Below are positions 1 through 13,797 of a stretch of 64,000 nt of DNA, in pieces (the first letter of the stretch is position 1; every line of letters begins with the position of its first letter). Source of the stretch: Erythroxylum novogranatense. Its lineage: Eukaryota > Streptophyta > Magnoliopsida > Malpighiales > Erythroxylaceae. Under the pieces are notes generated by a model. That model ran no database searches. It was not told the origin of the DNA and was given only the letters and a program-made list of their open reading frames with translations. The stretch spans positions 1,674,001 to 1,738,000 of the forward strand of contig CM057229.1 in the NCBI GenBank assembly GCA_029891385.1, in the 5' to 3' direction. The position numbers and the translations under genes are program-made.

Positions 1-3000
1 TGTCTGACTATTCTGTTACAACGGTATATATTCTAGTATAACCGGAATATTCTAGAAGCAGTCACGTGAGTCTATGTGTGCCAGGAATCTCTACATTGCG
101 TTTCACTTATTAGTTTTTTGCCTTCACGACGTCGTCCTCCTCTTCTTCCCTCAAGGTTCATGAAGCTCCGAATGCCGTAACAGATTCTAAATCTCTTGCC
201 AAGTTAATGCAATTAGGAAGTCTCCATTGACCAATTAGACAATCGGCTAAGGGATGACTCTAGCTTCTTTTGGTAGAAGAAATTTTCAAAGAATCGGAAG
301 GAACTCACCAAAACCTAACCTACACAACCTGCTGCTTTAGCGGTTTACTCTATGGCTGCTTGCCAATCATAGATTATTCTCCTAGCAAATTAAGCAAGCT
401 CTTGTCCTGTTTTTCCCTTGTCTTCAGAATCTAACTCATGATCTATCGACAACGTTCGAAATCTACTTCTAAGTTACTGTTTTTTTTTTCTTCTTTTTTG
501 TATTATGTATCCTTCTTCAGAATGATTCTTTGAAAATTTGCAGACTGAAGCAAAATACTGCATCATTTCAAGTGCTGCAGTATATATCATTAATATCAAC
601 TGTTACATAGCTGACCACAGACCACTTTCCAGAGGCCATTGTTTCAAATATCAAATCTGTCTCATAAATTCACCGACATTGCATGCTGTGTCGATCTTCA
701 AAACCTGACAATTTGTACCAACACTTGTACAGGGATCCATCTCCAAAACGCTTGCTTTCCTACAGCTATCGCACGCATGCCGTGTTCTTCCCCTATAATC
801 GAAATCTTCTGTAATGTTTTAGAGACTGTATTTTTATACTCGTTAAGTTACCCTTTCATTACAAAAATTTAAGCAGTTGTGTAAGATCGATTTAATTAGT
901 TTTATATATTCACTAAAATATTTTTTTAAATGAAAGTTTTTAAATTTTGATATCATATTAAGTGACCATTTTATCATAATAATTTAAAATATTGTGAAGG
1001 TCAACTTAATTAGTTTTATATATTCACTAACAACCTGCGAGTAGCTTATTTTCTGACTCCCTTATATTTTTCCCTTACAGTTCAAATCAGTGTCCTTTTA
1101 TATTGCATTTAATAACTCATCTAGTATGAATTTTTATTTTAAATTTTCAAAAGCTAAGTAATATATAAAATTTATATTTACCGTGTTTTAGTAAGATATA
1201 TTTTCAAGTGATGAATTTTATTTTAAAAGGATTAATTTTAAAGTTTGATATTACTTTTTAAAATTATAATTTAGATAGTAATTTTCCTTGTCCCTTTTAT
1301 ATTCTATTGTGATGGAAATTTCATGTTGGAAAGAAATAAAATTTGTAAGAAATATATAAATAAAAATGACATAAATTTAATATTTTAAAATTTTAGATTA
1401 AAGTATGACGTCAAAATACGAGTATCTTCTTTCTATTACGAAAATCTCTAAATATGGGAGCTCTTCATTACGTACCTGTTCTAACTTCTAAGTTCTAACC
1501 ATATCTCATTCTACCCTTGACTAGAGAGAGGCTTAGTGACATTCCAAGTAATGTTACAATCACCAGTTGACCCACTAGGCAAAGTAGTGTCTAAATTTGA
1601 ACTAGTGCATGCTTTCCAAGCAAAACAAAACAGCTTTCATTGTTGAAACAAGCTTTACCTAAAACCTGGACGAGTCTAAGAACCTTTAGACCATTGAAAT
1701 GAACGTAACCAAACATTAATAATACTGAGACTCCTCCATAAAGCGTGTTCGTGAAGACGACTTAACAAGAATAACCCAATGTGGTCAAATCGTCGAACAA
1801 GAAAAGCTTGTCAATGCAAATCAATTGGGAGAACATAAGCTTCACTTTGACTACCAAGTGCTCAACATGGTATTATGGTTCGAGGAAACATTCATATACA
1901 ATTATTCAACTCGTTGATTATATATCTCTTTGACGTTTAGGCACGTAAAGCCTAATCACGAGTGTTTAATTTGAGCTAAATAAAATGATTGTCCCCTTAG
2001 AATTGGTTCAATTAGTGATGATCGGGTCAATAACGAAGTCAGAAATTTAATATAGAAAAGTCCGAATATTAATTTTTTAAATTTTGAAGGCCCCAATATA
2101 CCACTGATCCTTAAATAATTCCGTATCTTATGAATAATTGAGATTTTGAGTTACATAATTTACAGTTATTATAAAAATTTATCAAAATACATAATTTAGA
2201 AGTACTTATATGCTTTCAAGGTTTTATTTAGTGTTAATAAATTATTAAATTTTATTATTAAAAAGAAAATTATTTGTCGTTGCTTAGCTACCATCTTTCT
2301 TATAATCAACTTTAACCAACATTATTATTGTTAATTATACCTATTTATTAAGGGTACGGAAGCATATGTGCGTGCATGGAATCATGATTAAACATGCACT
2401 TTGTAATCAATTAGACCTAATCAGAAGACTGATTTGACTTGGGAAAATGTTTATTTTGATATATTCTGAATTTGAAAGTTTTCCACTCTACTTACTCTTT
2501 AAATTTCTGAAAGCTGATTAAAGCATGTAGGCCATCTGTTCATCACATCCTTAATTGTTCCGATGAGTGAAGTTTAATGAACTGGTTTCACATGGTTGAA
2601 CTAACAACCTTGTCGATGGTGAGATCGGATCGACGGTGGTGGATTTTGGACCACGTTCTACCTGTCTGAACGCCACGTGTGCTTTTTGCACATGTAATGT
2701 TGGTGTCACCATTTATGCAGGAGTCCATCGATCTTAGGCATCACTTGCATTGTCAGTGACGTTAATCTTTGCTAAGGGAGTTAATTAATTACAAATGTTT
2801 CCTGATTAAATAATATGAAAAGAAAAAAGCAGGAGCATATTTATAGCTTTTACTTTACTTTTTATGCGGTATCTCTTTCTTTTGCTTTTTCTATATACAG
2901 GCAGAATCATGGTTGCAATTGAAATCCATTATTTATACCCCTTATTGCCCCAACAGTTTGAATATACTTGTTCCCTTTAATTTTAAAAATAAAATATATA

Positions 3001-3140
3001 AATCTCTTATATAACTTTACTTTTTCAAAAAATTTCATTTTTGTAATTGAGTATTAAAAATATTAGTTTTTTAATCAAAACTTAACAATAAAATCACCTG
3101 TTACATTTCTACTATTCCAACCCTATTATAATTCAACTCA
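1..3140. other. Gene-free AT-rich intergenic DNA
   Basis: I see no credible gene here. Open frames are short and lack any family signature. The one local structure I noticed is a pair of about 36-bp direct repeats (879-915 and 996-1031) that share a block ending in 'ttagttttatatattcacta'. A CCACGTGT G-box-like site lies near 2671. The left edge may hold the end of a gene outside the window, but nothing in frame supports that. Confidence 0.6.
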
Positions 3141-3149
3141 TTCACATAT

Positions 3150-3380
3150 TTATATGAAACTTACATAAACGTGTGAATGAGATAGATTGAAACATTGTTC
3201 GGTTCCACTTAAATGTATGGATAAAATGATATGGAACATGATTAGAATAACAAAACTCCCACATAAATATGTAGATAAAATTGATTGAAACAATGTTGGA
3301 ATAACAAAACTGATACAGGATTCACATAAATATGTTGACGAGATGGATTGAAACATGGTTAAAATAACAAAACTGATACA
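3150..3380. repeat. Degenerate short tandem repeat
   Basis: Three to four imperfect copies of a 54-65 bp unit follow one another. Each has a 'cacataaatatgt' type start, a 'gattgaaacat' middle and an 'ataacaaaact' end. The ends of three units fall near 3257, 3311 and 3375. The repeat creates an open minus-strand frame across 3150-3356, which I do not regard as a gene. Confidence 0.6.
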
Positions 3381-3792
3381 GATAATATTTTACCTAAAGC
3401 TTGTTATTAAAATCGAGACAGAAGAAAATTGTAAATTATGAAATTTGAATAACAGAATATTGTTTAAAAATTTTAAAGTAGATCTTTTATAGTTTTATTA
3501 AAGTAATTTGACAACAACAATCGATAGATTTTTAAAATTTTAACTTTTAATTCTATGATATATTTTTGAACAGAGAATTTTTACCTTATTTATTTTTATT
3601 AAAATAAGTTACTCTAATAAAGCGTCCATTAAACTTTTAATTTTATTTTACCCAGCCGTTTATTAAAATATATTTGATTTTTGCTTGTTATGATAAATAA
3701 TGTTTTAAAAAAGGGAGAAAAAGCATTAACGAATAAGAAAATTAAAATAAAAGGAAAATTACCGATTTATAAATTCAGTCAAACGAGTTTAT

Positions 3793-4256
3793 TGAATTTT
3801 TAATATGAGCAGAGTGTAGAATTCACTAATAAAAATTAGACTTGGGTCAACTATTGTCCAAATAACTAGAACTAATTGTTTGGATAGTTGGCATTTACCA
3901 TTTATAAATCCTTTAATATTTTCATGTCTAAGCAATATAAGACACTTTAACACTCCCTTCAAGTATGAATCTGAAATTTACATCCAGGTTATCACTTGAA
4001 ATATCTGTGATAATAATCGGATCGGTCATTGGGATTGAACATCCAAAGTAACAACCGAAAATTAATAATCCGGACTAAATTTGCTTTGATATTATATTGA
4101 ATTTTTAATATGGACAGAGTGTAGAGTTCACTTACACGAACTGAACTTGGGTCAAATATTGTCTAAATAATTAAAATTAATTATTTAAATAATTAATCTT
4201 TATCATTTATAAATTCTTTAATATTTTTATATCTAGATAATACGGGACATTCTAAC
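3793..4256 (-). mobile_element. TRIM-like miniature LTR retrotransposon
   Basis: Two direct repeats of about 155-160 bp (about 3793-3952 and 4098-4256) flank about 145 bp with no coding capacity. Read on the minus strand, the inner edge of the right repeat is followed by TAATATCAAAGC, which matches the usual initiator-Met tRNA primer-binding site TGGTATCAGAGC at 9 of 12 bases. The left repeat is preceded by the purine-rich CTTGAAGGGAG, which resembles a polypurine tract. The repeats have TG...CA-like ends. These are the parts of a terminal-repeat retrotransposon in miniature. The copies differ at many sites, so the insertion is old. No clear 5-bp target duplication is visible. Confidence 0.5.
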
Positions 4257-4259
4257 CTA

Positions 4260-7200
4260 GGTGACACATCAAAACCTCGACCAGGCACACAGCACAGCAC
4301 AGTCATTGAACTTTGTAAGATTCTCTCGTGCAAACAAAATCTACACTAGCTGTCAGGCATCTATTTGTGTGTGACTCAATGGAAACGCAATTAAGGTCAC
4401 AACTGGACTAGTCAGGGAGGTGTCCGACCGGTTCGTGCAGGCCGGGTCAGATCAAACTCTTCAATACCCAGTTTTTGATTATTACTTATGGTAACATACC
4501 TGTGAGACTTTTAAGAAGGCACTTTTCTGTCAGGTCTAAAGAAATACTTTTCTATGTATGCTCTATATGTATATATATTCTAACGTTTGACAGTGGCAGG
4601 GCCTCTTTTCCTGAATATTAGAATGATGGTGGTCGGGGGGCATTATGTCTCTTAAAGAGTAGTTGGGGGGTTTTAAGTATGTATATCAGAACTCGAAGCC
4701 TTTGGAAGTGGGAACCATGGTGGAAGCACTTCATTAGGTCTCCTAATAGCAGGATCTTTATCATATAAAATTGTCTTTTAACATTTCTTTCTTATAACGG
4801 TGGAATTCGTAGTAGAAATAATTATTAAATTACAAAATTTAAATAACTGACATAAACATAATACTTTTAAATTAACTAAATTCCAAGTTATATTCAAATT
4901 TAGGGATTAAAATAGTTGAATAACTTAAATTAATTCAAATAAAATGATATTATTTTAATTCTGTCACTTGTCATTAACTTTAAAATTGATAAATATACAT
5001 AATCATTATTATATTACATGTTTAAGTAAGTTACATAAAATTTAAATTTTAAAATTAAATGATGAATTCAATTTAATTGATATCTGTATATATTTGACTT
5101 TTTAACCTGATAAATTTTAAGTTATCAAAATGCAAATTACTTAAAACCTTGTAATCTTTGAATAGATAAACACAATTTCTACCGGTCCAAGCACCTCCTT
5201 AGAGCTTCTTGTATGTTTTATGATCAGTCAAGGTTAAGTAATGATCAAGAAGGTTAATTAAGTAAGCCTATATTTAGTTGAGTTAATATTAGTTGAATTT
5301 TTTATATCTTTTATAAAAGAACTTTTCTAAGAAACAATAGGTTGTTTGGTTATTATTTAAAAATAGTTTTACGAAAGATCTTTCGTATAATAGACTATTT
5401 GAGTAATATAAAAATAAAAAGTACTTTTAATTTTAACTATATTTTATTTTGTAATAAAATTTATTTATGCATATAAATATTATTTAAAGTATATTAAATA
5501 ATATGCAAACCACAATATATTAACTATTATATATTTTTAAACAATATGAAACATAAATAAAATATATCTAACCAAATCTTTTATATGAATTATATCATAA
5601 ATACAACTAATATCAAAACAAATATTAAAACATATAAAAAGTAAAATAATATTATATAAATATCAAAATAAATATGAAAATAAATTTGTGAGTATTTTAA
5701 AAATTAGGTGAAAATATAAGGACAAAATGGGCTAAAATAAGCTCATTAAGTGATCTAAAATTATACCTAAAAATGTTTTTATGAGAAGTTCTAAAATTGA
5801 ATTTATTAAAAGTTGTATTTTGGTTGATAAAAGTTATATTTATTAAAGAAATAATTTTATTTTACAGTCAAATATTTATTAAAAAAGATTGTTGTAATAA
5901 AAAGTCCTTATTAACTTCAAAAGTCCATATTAAAGAAGGAATACCAAAAAGATAGATTCCTTCTGTTGGCCGCTATTGCGTATAGTATGGTCCTGTGGAA
6001 AAGTGATGTAGACCTTGTTGATTTTTCTTTTTCTCCTTGTTGGTTTTGGGTTGAACTCTTTACAGTTTCTACTTTCTCGTATTAAAGCTCGCTTCTAAGG
6101 TTCTATGGTCCTAGACTCGTCATGTCTACAATCATTACTGATAAAACTACATAAAATTTGAGAAGAAGCATTACATTCTGATATTTGGAGTTCAATCATT
6201 ATATCGTTTGTAAATAGATTAGTCTCACAGTTGATCTACACGTCAAAATTATTTACCTTCAAAATTAAAGTTTATGTAAAGTTATCTAAATTATTTATAG
6301 TTGATTAATATAAATTTATTTAATAGCTTATAAAGAGTTACACTATTTAAAGTTAACATGTTTTAAAATTTTGATATTATTTTAATTTTAAATTTAATTA
6401 CATAATATTAAAATTTGATGATTCTATTCCAACTTTCGTAAAACGAAAAATTTTGTATGTAAAGTACATTGGCTTTTTATTATCATTATAATTTATAATC
6501 GACTAATTAATTATGGATATTATAAAGTATTTTATAAATTTGTTGATATAAATTATAATTGTAATAAAAGTTGGATAAAACGATGCTCTTAAATTTTTTT
6601 TAATTTTCATTAAATAACATATCAAATGATTATATGGAACATATGTAGTAACATCATTAATTTTGAAAAAGAATATCTTGAAAAAAGAAAGAAAAATAAC
6701 TACAAATGTATACGTACAAAAGGGCAACGAGGATAACTAGTGGAAAAAATAAGAAAAAGTAAATGAAAGGCTAATAGGGTGGGTGTGTGTGTGTGCAATG
6801 TGGGGTCTCATAGGGGATGAGAACGCGTGAGAGTACCCACCTCTCCCCTCGTGCGCGCTATCTATCAATGGCGGCTCATCTGCTTCCTTCTCGTTATCAT
6901 CATTAATGGCATCTATATAAAACACGACACTGTTTTGCTCCTTAGTAATTAATAAAACTCTTTTAACTTTTCATTATTCTTTCACTCCTCCTCTCTCCTT
7001 TTTATAATTCAGAAGTTGGTAGCTAGTGGGATTGGGGTTGTCTTGTCAGCTATGGAGAGCAAGCAGAGACCAGATAAAAGAATAGAATGTGGGAGACAAC
7101 CAAAAACATTTTGAAGGCTATAAACAGTTGACATAACGTCTTTTAAGGTCCCATAAGGGACCCAACTATACCTTCCATTTTCACTCCCATTCGATTCGGC
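4260..7200. other. Intergenic DNA upstream of WAT1
   Basis: This is AT-rich, mostly low-complexity sequence with no supported gene. From about 6770 to 7300 the composition becomes less AT-rich and more promoter-like, which fits its position immediately upstream of the WAT1 transcription unit. Confidence 0.5.
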
Positions 7201-7232
7201 CATTCCTTTCCTTTCCCCTACTAGGCTACAAC

Positions 7233-7242
7233 TATATTTATA
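7233..7242 (+). promoter_or_regulatory. Putative TATA box of WAT1
   Basis: TATATTTATA lies about 90 bp upstream of the WAT1 start codon. A start site about 25-30 bp downstream would give a leader of roughly 65 nt that includes the CTT-rich tract at about 7287-7310. Such pyrimidine-rich leaders are common in plant genes. Position and sequence are the only support. Confidence 0.45.
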
Positions 7243-7331
7243 CCCATCAGCTTCTCGTTTGCTCTCCACAACCTTATTCAACACTTTTCTTCTTCTTCTT
7301 CTTCTTTCTGGTTTGGTTTTACTGATCAGAA

Positions 7332-9113
7332 ATGGCTGAAATTGGAGGTTCACTGCCCACCAGGAGAATGTTGTGTTCAGTCCCCGAAAGAGTTCAACTT
7401 CACCTGGCCATGTTGGCCTTGCAGTTTGGTTATGCTGGGTTCCATGTGGTGTCTAGAGCTGCCCTTAACATGGGCATTAGCAAGCTTGTGTTCATTGTTT
7501 ATAGGAACATTATCGCTTTGCTTCTGCTCGTTCCATTTGCTTACTTTCTTGAAAAGTATATCATCTAGATATCCACCTTTTATCTTTTCATTAGTTTCAA
7601 AATCAAAGAGTTGGTATAATTTTGTTTAATTTTCGCAGGAAGGAGAGGCCAGCACTCACTCTCAACCTCGTCATTCAGTTCTTCCTCCTAGCTCTTGTTG
7701 GGTACACATATATATTACTAACTGAACTACCGAACTATCAAGAATATACAAACAAGCACTTATTTTGCACTTATTGATTCTTGTTCTCTACACGAACAGA
7801 ATAACAGCAAATCAAGGATTCTACATGCTGGGCTTAGACAACACTTCACCAACTTTTGCATCAGCAATCCAAAACTCCGTCCCAGCCATCACCTTTCTCC
7901 TAGCAGTCATACTCAGGCAAACCGTCTCTCTCTTATGAATGTTTTAGAAACCTGACTAAATAAACCTGAATCTTATTCTGTTCTGTGTATTTCAGGATCG
8001 AGAAAGTGAAACTAAACAGAAAAGATGGCATTGCAAAAGTAGTAGGCACTCTCTGCTGCGTAGCAGGTGCCACAGTTATCACACTCTACAAGGGTCCAGC
8101 AATCTACACTCCTAACAAACCTGTACATCAACCCTACTCACCCATGTTGCTCTCACTTGGAGATGCAAAGGGCAAGAATTGGACACTCGGTTGTCTGTTC
8201 TTGATCGGACATTGCTTGTCTTGGTCAAGCTGGCTTGTGTTACAGGCCCCTCTTCTCAAGAAATACCCAGCTCGCCTCTCCGTAACCTCTTACACATGTT
8301 TCTTCGGGCTCATTCAATTCCTCATTATCTCTGCTTTCGCCGAGAGAAACGCTCAGAACTGGGTTTTCAATTCCGGTGGTGAAATCTTCTCCGTTTTCTA
8401 TGCTGTTAGTAACTCAAAAATCCTTACCCTTTTCACTGTTTCTTATATTTTATTCACAAATATACGTTTTTGTGTCCATATCCGAATAGTTTCCTGCTTT
8501 GTAAGCCTCCTCTTTTAGCTGTTACGTAGACAAGATAGGACTCAAAAAGTGGTTAAGCAATAATGTTGGAGTGGTGGGCGTGTTCGATAACGAAATGAGC
8601 AAGAACCTTCTTTTCGGTACTTTCTTTTCTTTTCAGGGATTTAATTATTTTTAGTTATTATATCTTCCAGGGAGTGGTGGCATCAGGAATAGCATTCGCT
8701 GTTCAGATATGGTGCATTGACAGAGGTGGCCCTGTGTTTGTTGCCGTTTATCAACCTGTTCAGACTCTAATTGTCGCCATCATGGCTTCTTTGGCTTTAG
8801 GAGAGGAGTTCTACTTGGGAGGGTGGGTCCCGTTTTCTCTCACTTCCTCTTCCCGTCCGTCCATTTTCGTTCATCACTGCTTTTGTAGGTTTGTTTACTG
8901 TGGTTGTGGTTGTGCAGTATCATCGGAGCTATTCTCATCATATTGGGACTGTACCTAGTCCTCTGGGGGAAAAGCGAAGAGAAAAAGTTTGCGTCAAAGG
9001 AAGCGGTTGCGATCCAGTCCACTCCCGAGCAGGTACACATCCGGACACAGAGCCACATCAAGACTTCCATCACTCAGCCACTACTCCTCCCTCCGTCAAC
9101 GGAAAATGTTTGA
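7332..9113 (+). CDS. WAT1: WAT1 (WALLS ARE THIN 1), EamA/UMAMIT transporter
   Basis: In Arabidopsis this protein is a tonoplast transporter that exports auxin from the vacuole and is needed for secondary wall formation in fibres. Six exons give 386 residues (the Arabidopsis protein is 389): 7332-7555, 7639-7701, 7800-7916, 7996-8404, 8671-8822 and 8918-9113. The exon lengths sum to 1161 nt and every junction keeps frame. The product shows near-unbroken resemblance to WAT1: QFGYAGFHVVSRAALNMGIS at the first membrane helix, LDNTSPTFASA, NWTLGC..IGHCLSW, ARLSVTSYTCFFG and GIAFAVQIWCIDRGGPVFVA. These form two EamA repeats and ten predicted helices, with a hydrophilic tail ending in STENV. The start is the first ATG after the TATA box and matches the family N-terminus. 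Intron 3 (7917-7995) starts with GC instead of GT. No frameshift is present, so the gene looks functional. Confidence 0.95.
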
Positions 9114-9213
9114 CCAGTCAAAACCTGACACTTAACTACACGGTTCGACGGAGCAGAGAAAGCTTCCCCGTCAACAAGAACTCTTTGTGTGTGTATCAAG
9201 AAGTATTTTAGTC

Positions 9214-10600
9214 CCCCTTTTTTTTTTTTCCTTATGGAGTCGCTTTATTTTACTAGGAATTTAGAGAGAAAAGGGCAAGATTTCGAGGGGATGAATCTAA
9301 AGATTATGTGACTAAATGACCTAAAATTCCCCAATGCTTTGATGTTAAGTTATGGTTTGTTCTACCAGAAAGAAAAATTAAATAAAGAGAGATATGCACA
9401 TTATGAATCTAAAGCTCGAATGTCATTATGCTTTGGAGTACACTCCCATTTGATCTTCATCACTATCTGCGTACTGATGCACAAGGTGTAGTGTTTATTC
9501 GTTAATTTTTAAGTTTGTTCAGTAACCAAAAAAAAAAAAGTAACCATGTCCCCACACTCTGTACGATAGTAATGAGGTAGTTAAATTATGATTTAATCTT
9601 ATTTAATTTAATTAAAAAAGTGACATTATTGGGTATGCATAAAAAGTCACAATATTGAATAAACTCCCATACTATTACCGTCGAGACTGTCCATTTCATA
9701 AAAATACATAAAGAGCAATCCAAGCACGCTGGTTTTCACATACCCACATCATGACGCCGGTCGCGAAGTGACCTTACTTGGTTAAAATTATTAGTTATGG
9801 GGTTGTATGTAAATTATCGACCATATTACTAATGATGGTCATAATTAAATGGGACCCTTTCGTGGTCCATTTTTTTCGGGTTACCAAAATTGAAAATGAG
9901 TACAAATAAAATAAGCTCGTAATTGAGTGGAATTCTGTGTGTTGTTGGAGTGAAATTGGGAAATTTAAAATTGATATTTAATTTTATATTTCAAACATTT
10001 TATTATAAAATATTACATATTTAAAATTTATCTTATGATATTGCATACCTTAATGTAAATAAAATTTATATATGTACGTTATTAAAGGATAGCTGAAAAG
10101 AGAAGTTTAATAGAACACAAGATAGCTGAAAAGAGAAATTTAATAATACACAATCTTATTTTTATTAATAGAAAAATATTTTCGACTTTAAAATGATAGT
10201 TTATGAAGAATAAAGAAATGTTAAATTTTGTAAGTATCAATTAATCAATTTTATTACTTAAATTTGAAACACTAATTTATCAAATATATCATTTAAAATG
10301 TGTAAGTTTTGAGTTATAACATATACTAAAAATTAATCGTCTATTGAGAAAAGAATAATTACGTAATTTATTAATATAAAAATTATTAATGACATTTTAA
10401 TTATAATAGATTGTTATATATATATATATATAGACTCGTTTTCAATCCTTAAATATCTTAAATGGTGTCTTTGAGACAGCTTTGATTAGAAACCGAGTTC
10501 AAAGCATATACGCATATGAAAATATCGTATTTTCTGCATGCATTTCATACCAAACTAGCGTATAAAATTCAGCAATGACATGTATCAAATTATATATTTG
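9214..10600. other. WAT1 3' region and intergenic DNA
   Basis: This holds the probable WAT1 3' untranslated region, then AT-rich spacer. A roughly 35-bp stretch around 'gatagctgaaaagagaa' occurs twice in tandem (about 10089-10112 and 10121-10144). No gene is visible. Confidence 0.5.
9381..9386 (+). terminator. Candidate poly(A) signal of WAT1
   Basis: AATAAA lies about 270 nt after the WAT1 stop codon. In AT-rich DNA this hexamer is common by chance, so the call rests on position only. Confidence 0.25.
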
Positions 10601-10606
10601 AGACCC

Positions 10607-10785
<179 letters not shown>

Positions 10786-10789
10786 ATGT

Positions 10790-12698
10790 GTTATATTTAC
10801 CCGACAACACAAATACATTCAATATTTATGCTTATAGATAAGATATTCAGACTAACTTGCTTATAGAAAAAGTGAAGTTCACATTAATCTTTTTCTGTTT
10901 AATCTATTCAGTCACCAAAAGATTGCACGATCGGACAAAGTGTTGGGTAAGACGACCGAGATTAGTTACAGATCCCAAGAGCGCATCATTAAAGAGGATA
11001 TATAATTAAGGGAGCACGATCACCATAAGGAGGCCTTTTTTACAAAAGCAGCTCTTTTTAATTTAGAACACAAGATATGCTTTAACTTTACATGATGTGA
11101 ATGGCATCACTTAATCCAGGATTATCTTATCATCCACTTTCCCTCTCTTTTCAATACGAACTTATCGCGATTAGTCTTCCATCATAGCTAGCTTACCAGC
11201 ATATATAGCAACGTCTTGTTGTCACGTCAATGGAATCAAGGGACTAATTCGGAACTCAACGCATCAGATTTTTTTTTAAATATTATTATGTCTTATTTTA
11301 TTTTATAAAATTTTAATTATTTATTTTACAAGATTCACGTAGGGTCTACGCAAAACTTACATAAGATTCATATAAATAAACGGTTGAAATTTATTTGACA
11401 CAATAAAATACCATAATATTAGACAAGAGATTTGAAATCAAACTCAACATGCAAACTAAACAAAATAAACAAGTGTTTTCCCAAAACTCAATCAACTTTC
11501 ATTTCAACCGTTTAATCATCTAAATTTTCAGTTTAATTTTTAAATTTTACGTTCTATTTAAAATCATTTAGTTTATTAATTATTTAGTCAAATTTTATAA
11601 ATTAATAAATTATTATAAATTAAAGTAAATCAATTAATTTTTATTTAACAATTTAACTTTCAATTAAACTTTAAAATTTTTATGGATAATCTATTTCAAT
11701 CATATTTTAAATTCTTTAATTTATCATATTTTAAATTCTTTAATTTTATTAAATCTTGATTAGTTTTAAGACGACTTAATAATGTTTGAACCTTTAATCC
11801 TTAAACTTTTATCTAATTGGTTTAATTTTGATCTAATTTTTAAAACATTAGTCTTTTCAATCCCTTATCTCTAATTAAAAATTTTATTTAATCAATAAAT
11901 TAACAAATTAAAATAATTTCATCTTAATAATTTGCATTAAAAATATCATTTAAAAATTAATTCAAATTGGGCAGAGTTGATATTTCCAACCTTTACCTCA
12001 ATTTGTAATTCAATTCAGTGACAAGTCTAAAAAGTTCTTATTATTATAGACCAAATTTGACCCATGTCCTTCATTCTTTAAAGGTAAAAGATATTAATCG
12101 ACACAAAGTGACTAAAGTCGCACATATTCACAACGTCACTCGCAGTGAAAATATGAATCTTCTTGCTTGGTATCTGTTTTTCCCTACCGATTTCGCCATA
12201 CACCTGAACTGGACTCTGTCATTTCAGCCCATGTAGGCTTAGCCCAACGACAGGAGAAACTGAGGCTCAAATTGAGACCTAACAATGGGGTACATGAAGT
12301 CAAATTTGTTTAATGGAAGATCACTAATGGGCGTGTGTGTGTGATTCATCTTTACTTGGAAGGGATGAGCCCAGAAGACACTGTCAAGTATCAAGACAAA
12401 AGCAGCGAGTATCAGGAAATATGTCTGGTTTTCCCTGTAAGATTCCAGGAATGCCTACGTCAACTGGTGATGTTCTCTTTCGAGGAGTGAAACAGTTTGT
12501 TAGCTGCTGGGTCAAAATTCATTGCATTGCATTCTTTCTGAATGCTATCGTTGTTGTCTGCATGCGTAAATGAACTCCAGAAAATGGACGCCAGTTACGC
12601 TGGGAAACACCACCAATTTTACTTTTATCTGGTGCATGGATCCCTGGAGCAATGTATCAACATTCTACATGTATATCCTACAATATTGTTAGTTTAAT

Positions 12699-12700
<2 letters not shown>
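10790..12700. other. Intergenic AT-rich DNA
   Basis: No supported gene. Two open frames of 72 and 78 codons (12018-12236 and 12337-12573) have no recognisable domain, initiator context or splice structure, and I read them as chance. Confidence 0.5.

Positions 12701-12704
<4 letters not shown>

Positions 12705-12750
<46 letters not shown>
12705..12750. repeat. (TA)n microsatellite
   Basis: About 46 bp of uninterrupted TA dinucleotide. It has no coding meaning and is a likely length polymorphism. Confidence 0.9.
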
Positions 12751-12752
<2 letters not shown>

Positions 12753-12759
12753 ATCAAAA

Positions 12760-13790
12760 TGACTTTTGTACTGTTAGCTTTTTTAGACCTCGTTTTATTA
12801 CTTAAACTTGATTGAGTGTGATTACGACGACAAAAGAATTTTGTATTAATAAATAAATTTACAATATTAATTAAAAGTAAAATGGTTTTAAATAAAATTG
12901 TAAAAATAACTAGAAATTTTAGGTTGATTATTGATTAGAGAGCCTCCCAATACTTCTACCTGTTTTTTCGTTATATAAATATTTTTTTAAATCTCAAAAT
13001 TACACATATGTATAGATAGGTAAATAATATTTATATCTTTTAAAAATTATATCTCCAATCAAATTTGAATGACTCTTGACATTCCTAAAATTTAGGAGTC
13101 ACACTTACATTTTATCACCCTCTTAAATAAATTATATTTTTACTCGTGATTCATTCAAATAATATTATTATCTTTTCATATTGCAATTTTGTCTTTTGAT
13201 GATAATCTTAATTATGTTATTGAATTAAACTTTAAATTTTTGATATATGATACTAATTTCTTTCAATTATATTTTTATTTTTTAATATTATTCAACCTTT
13301 AATCATTTTATAACAGTCTAATTTAACTTCCGAGACTAAAAGGATAATATTTTGTTTCTCCACAAATTTACGATATTATTACATTAAAACTGCTAAAGGC
13401 ATTTATCAATCATGTTAGTAAGGCATGTCTTTTGCCAAAATTAAAACATTGTTGTATTTTAAAAATTTATTATTTTCATAAATTTAAAATTGTTTACAAG
13501 AATTAAAGTATAAAGTTGAATTAAGTTTAATTGAATATTTTTAAATATTTTATAAATTTTTATTCATTCTTGATAATGTTAAATTATTTGAACATCTTAG
13601 AATTTTATATTTGTGTTTTAAAAACATCTTAGATTATATATATATAATCATGAGTTAGAATACCGATAACGTTAAAGATTCGAGTATTAACTTTAGGTCT
13701 CCAAACAGATATAACATTTCAGGAATGATTACGTTACGTCCAGACGCCAGTTCCAAGATTCTGTCCAGGCACAATGTATGTACGTGTATG
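12760..13790. other. Intergenic AT-rich DNA
   Basis: I see no gene, RNA or clear transposon end here. Confidence 0.5.
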
Positions 13791-13797
13791 TGCTTAT

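Noticed and set aside
7009..7353. 114-codon minus frame upstream of WAT1
   Set aside because: It runs through the promoter and leader of WAT1, contains low-complexity Arg from the CTT tract, and has no domain.
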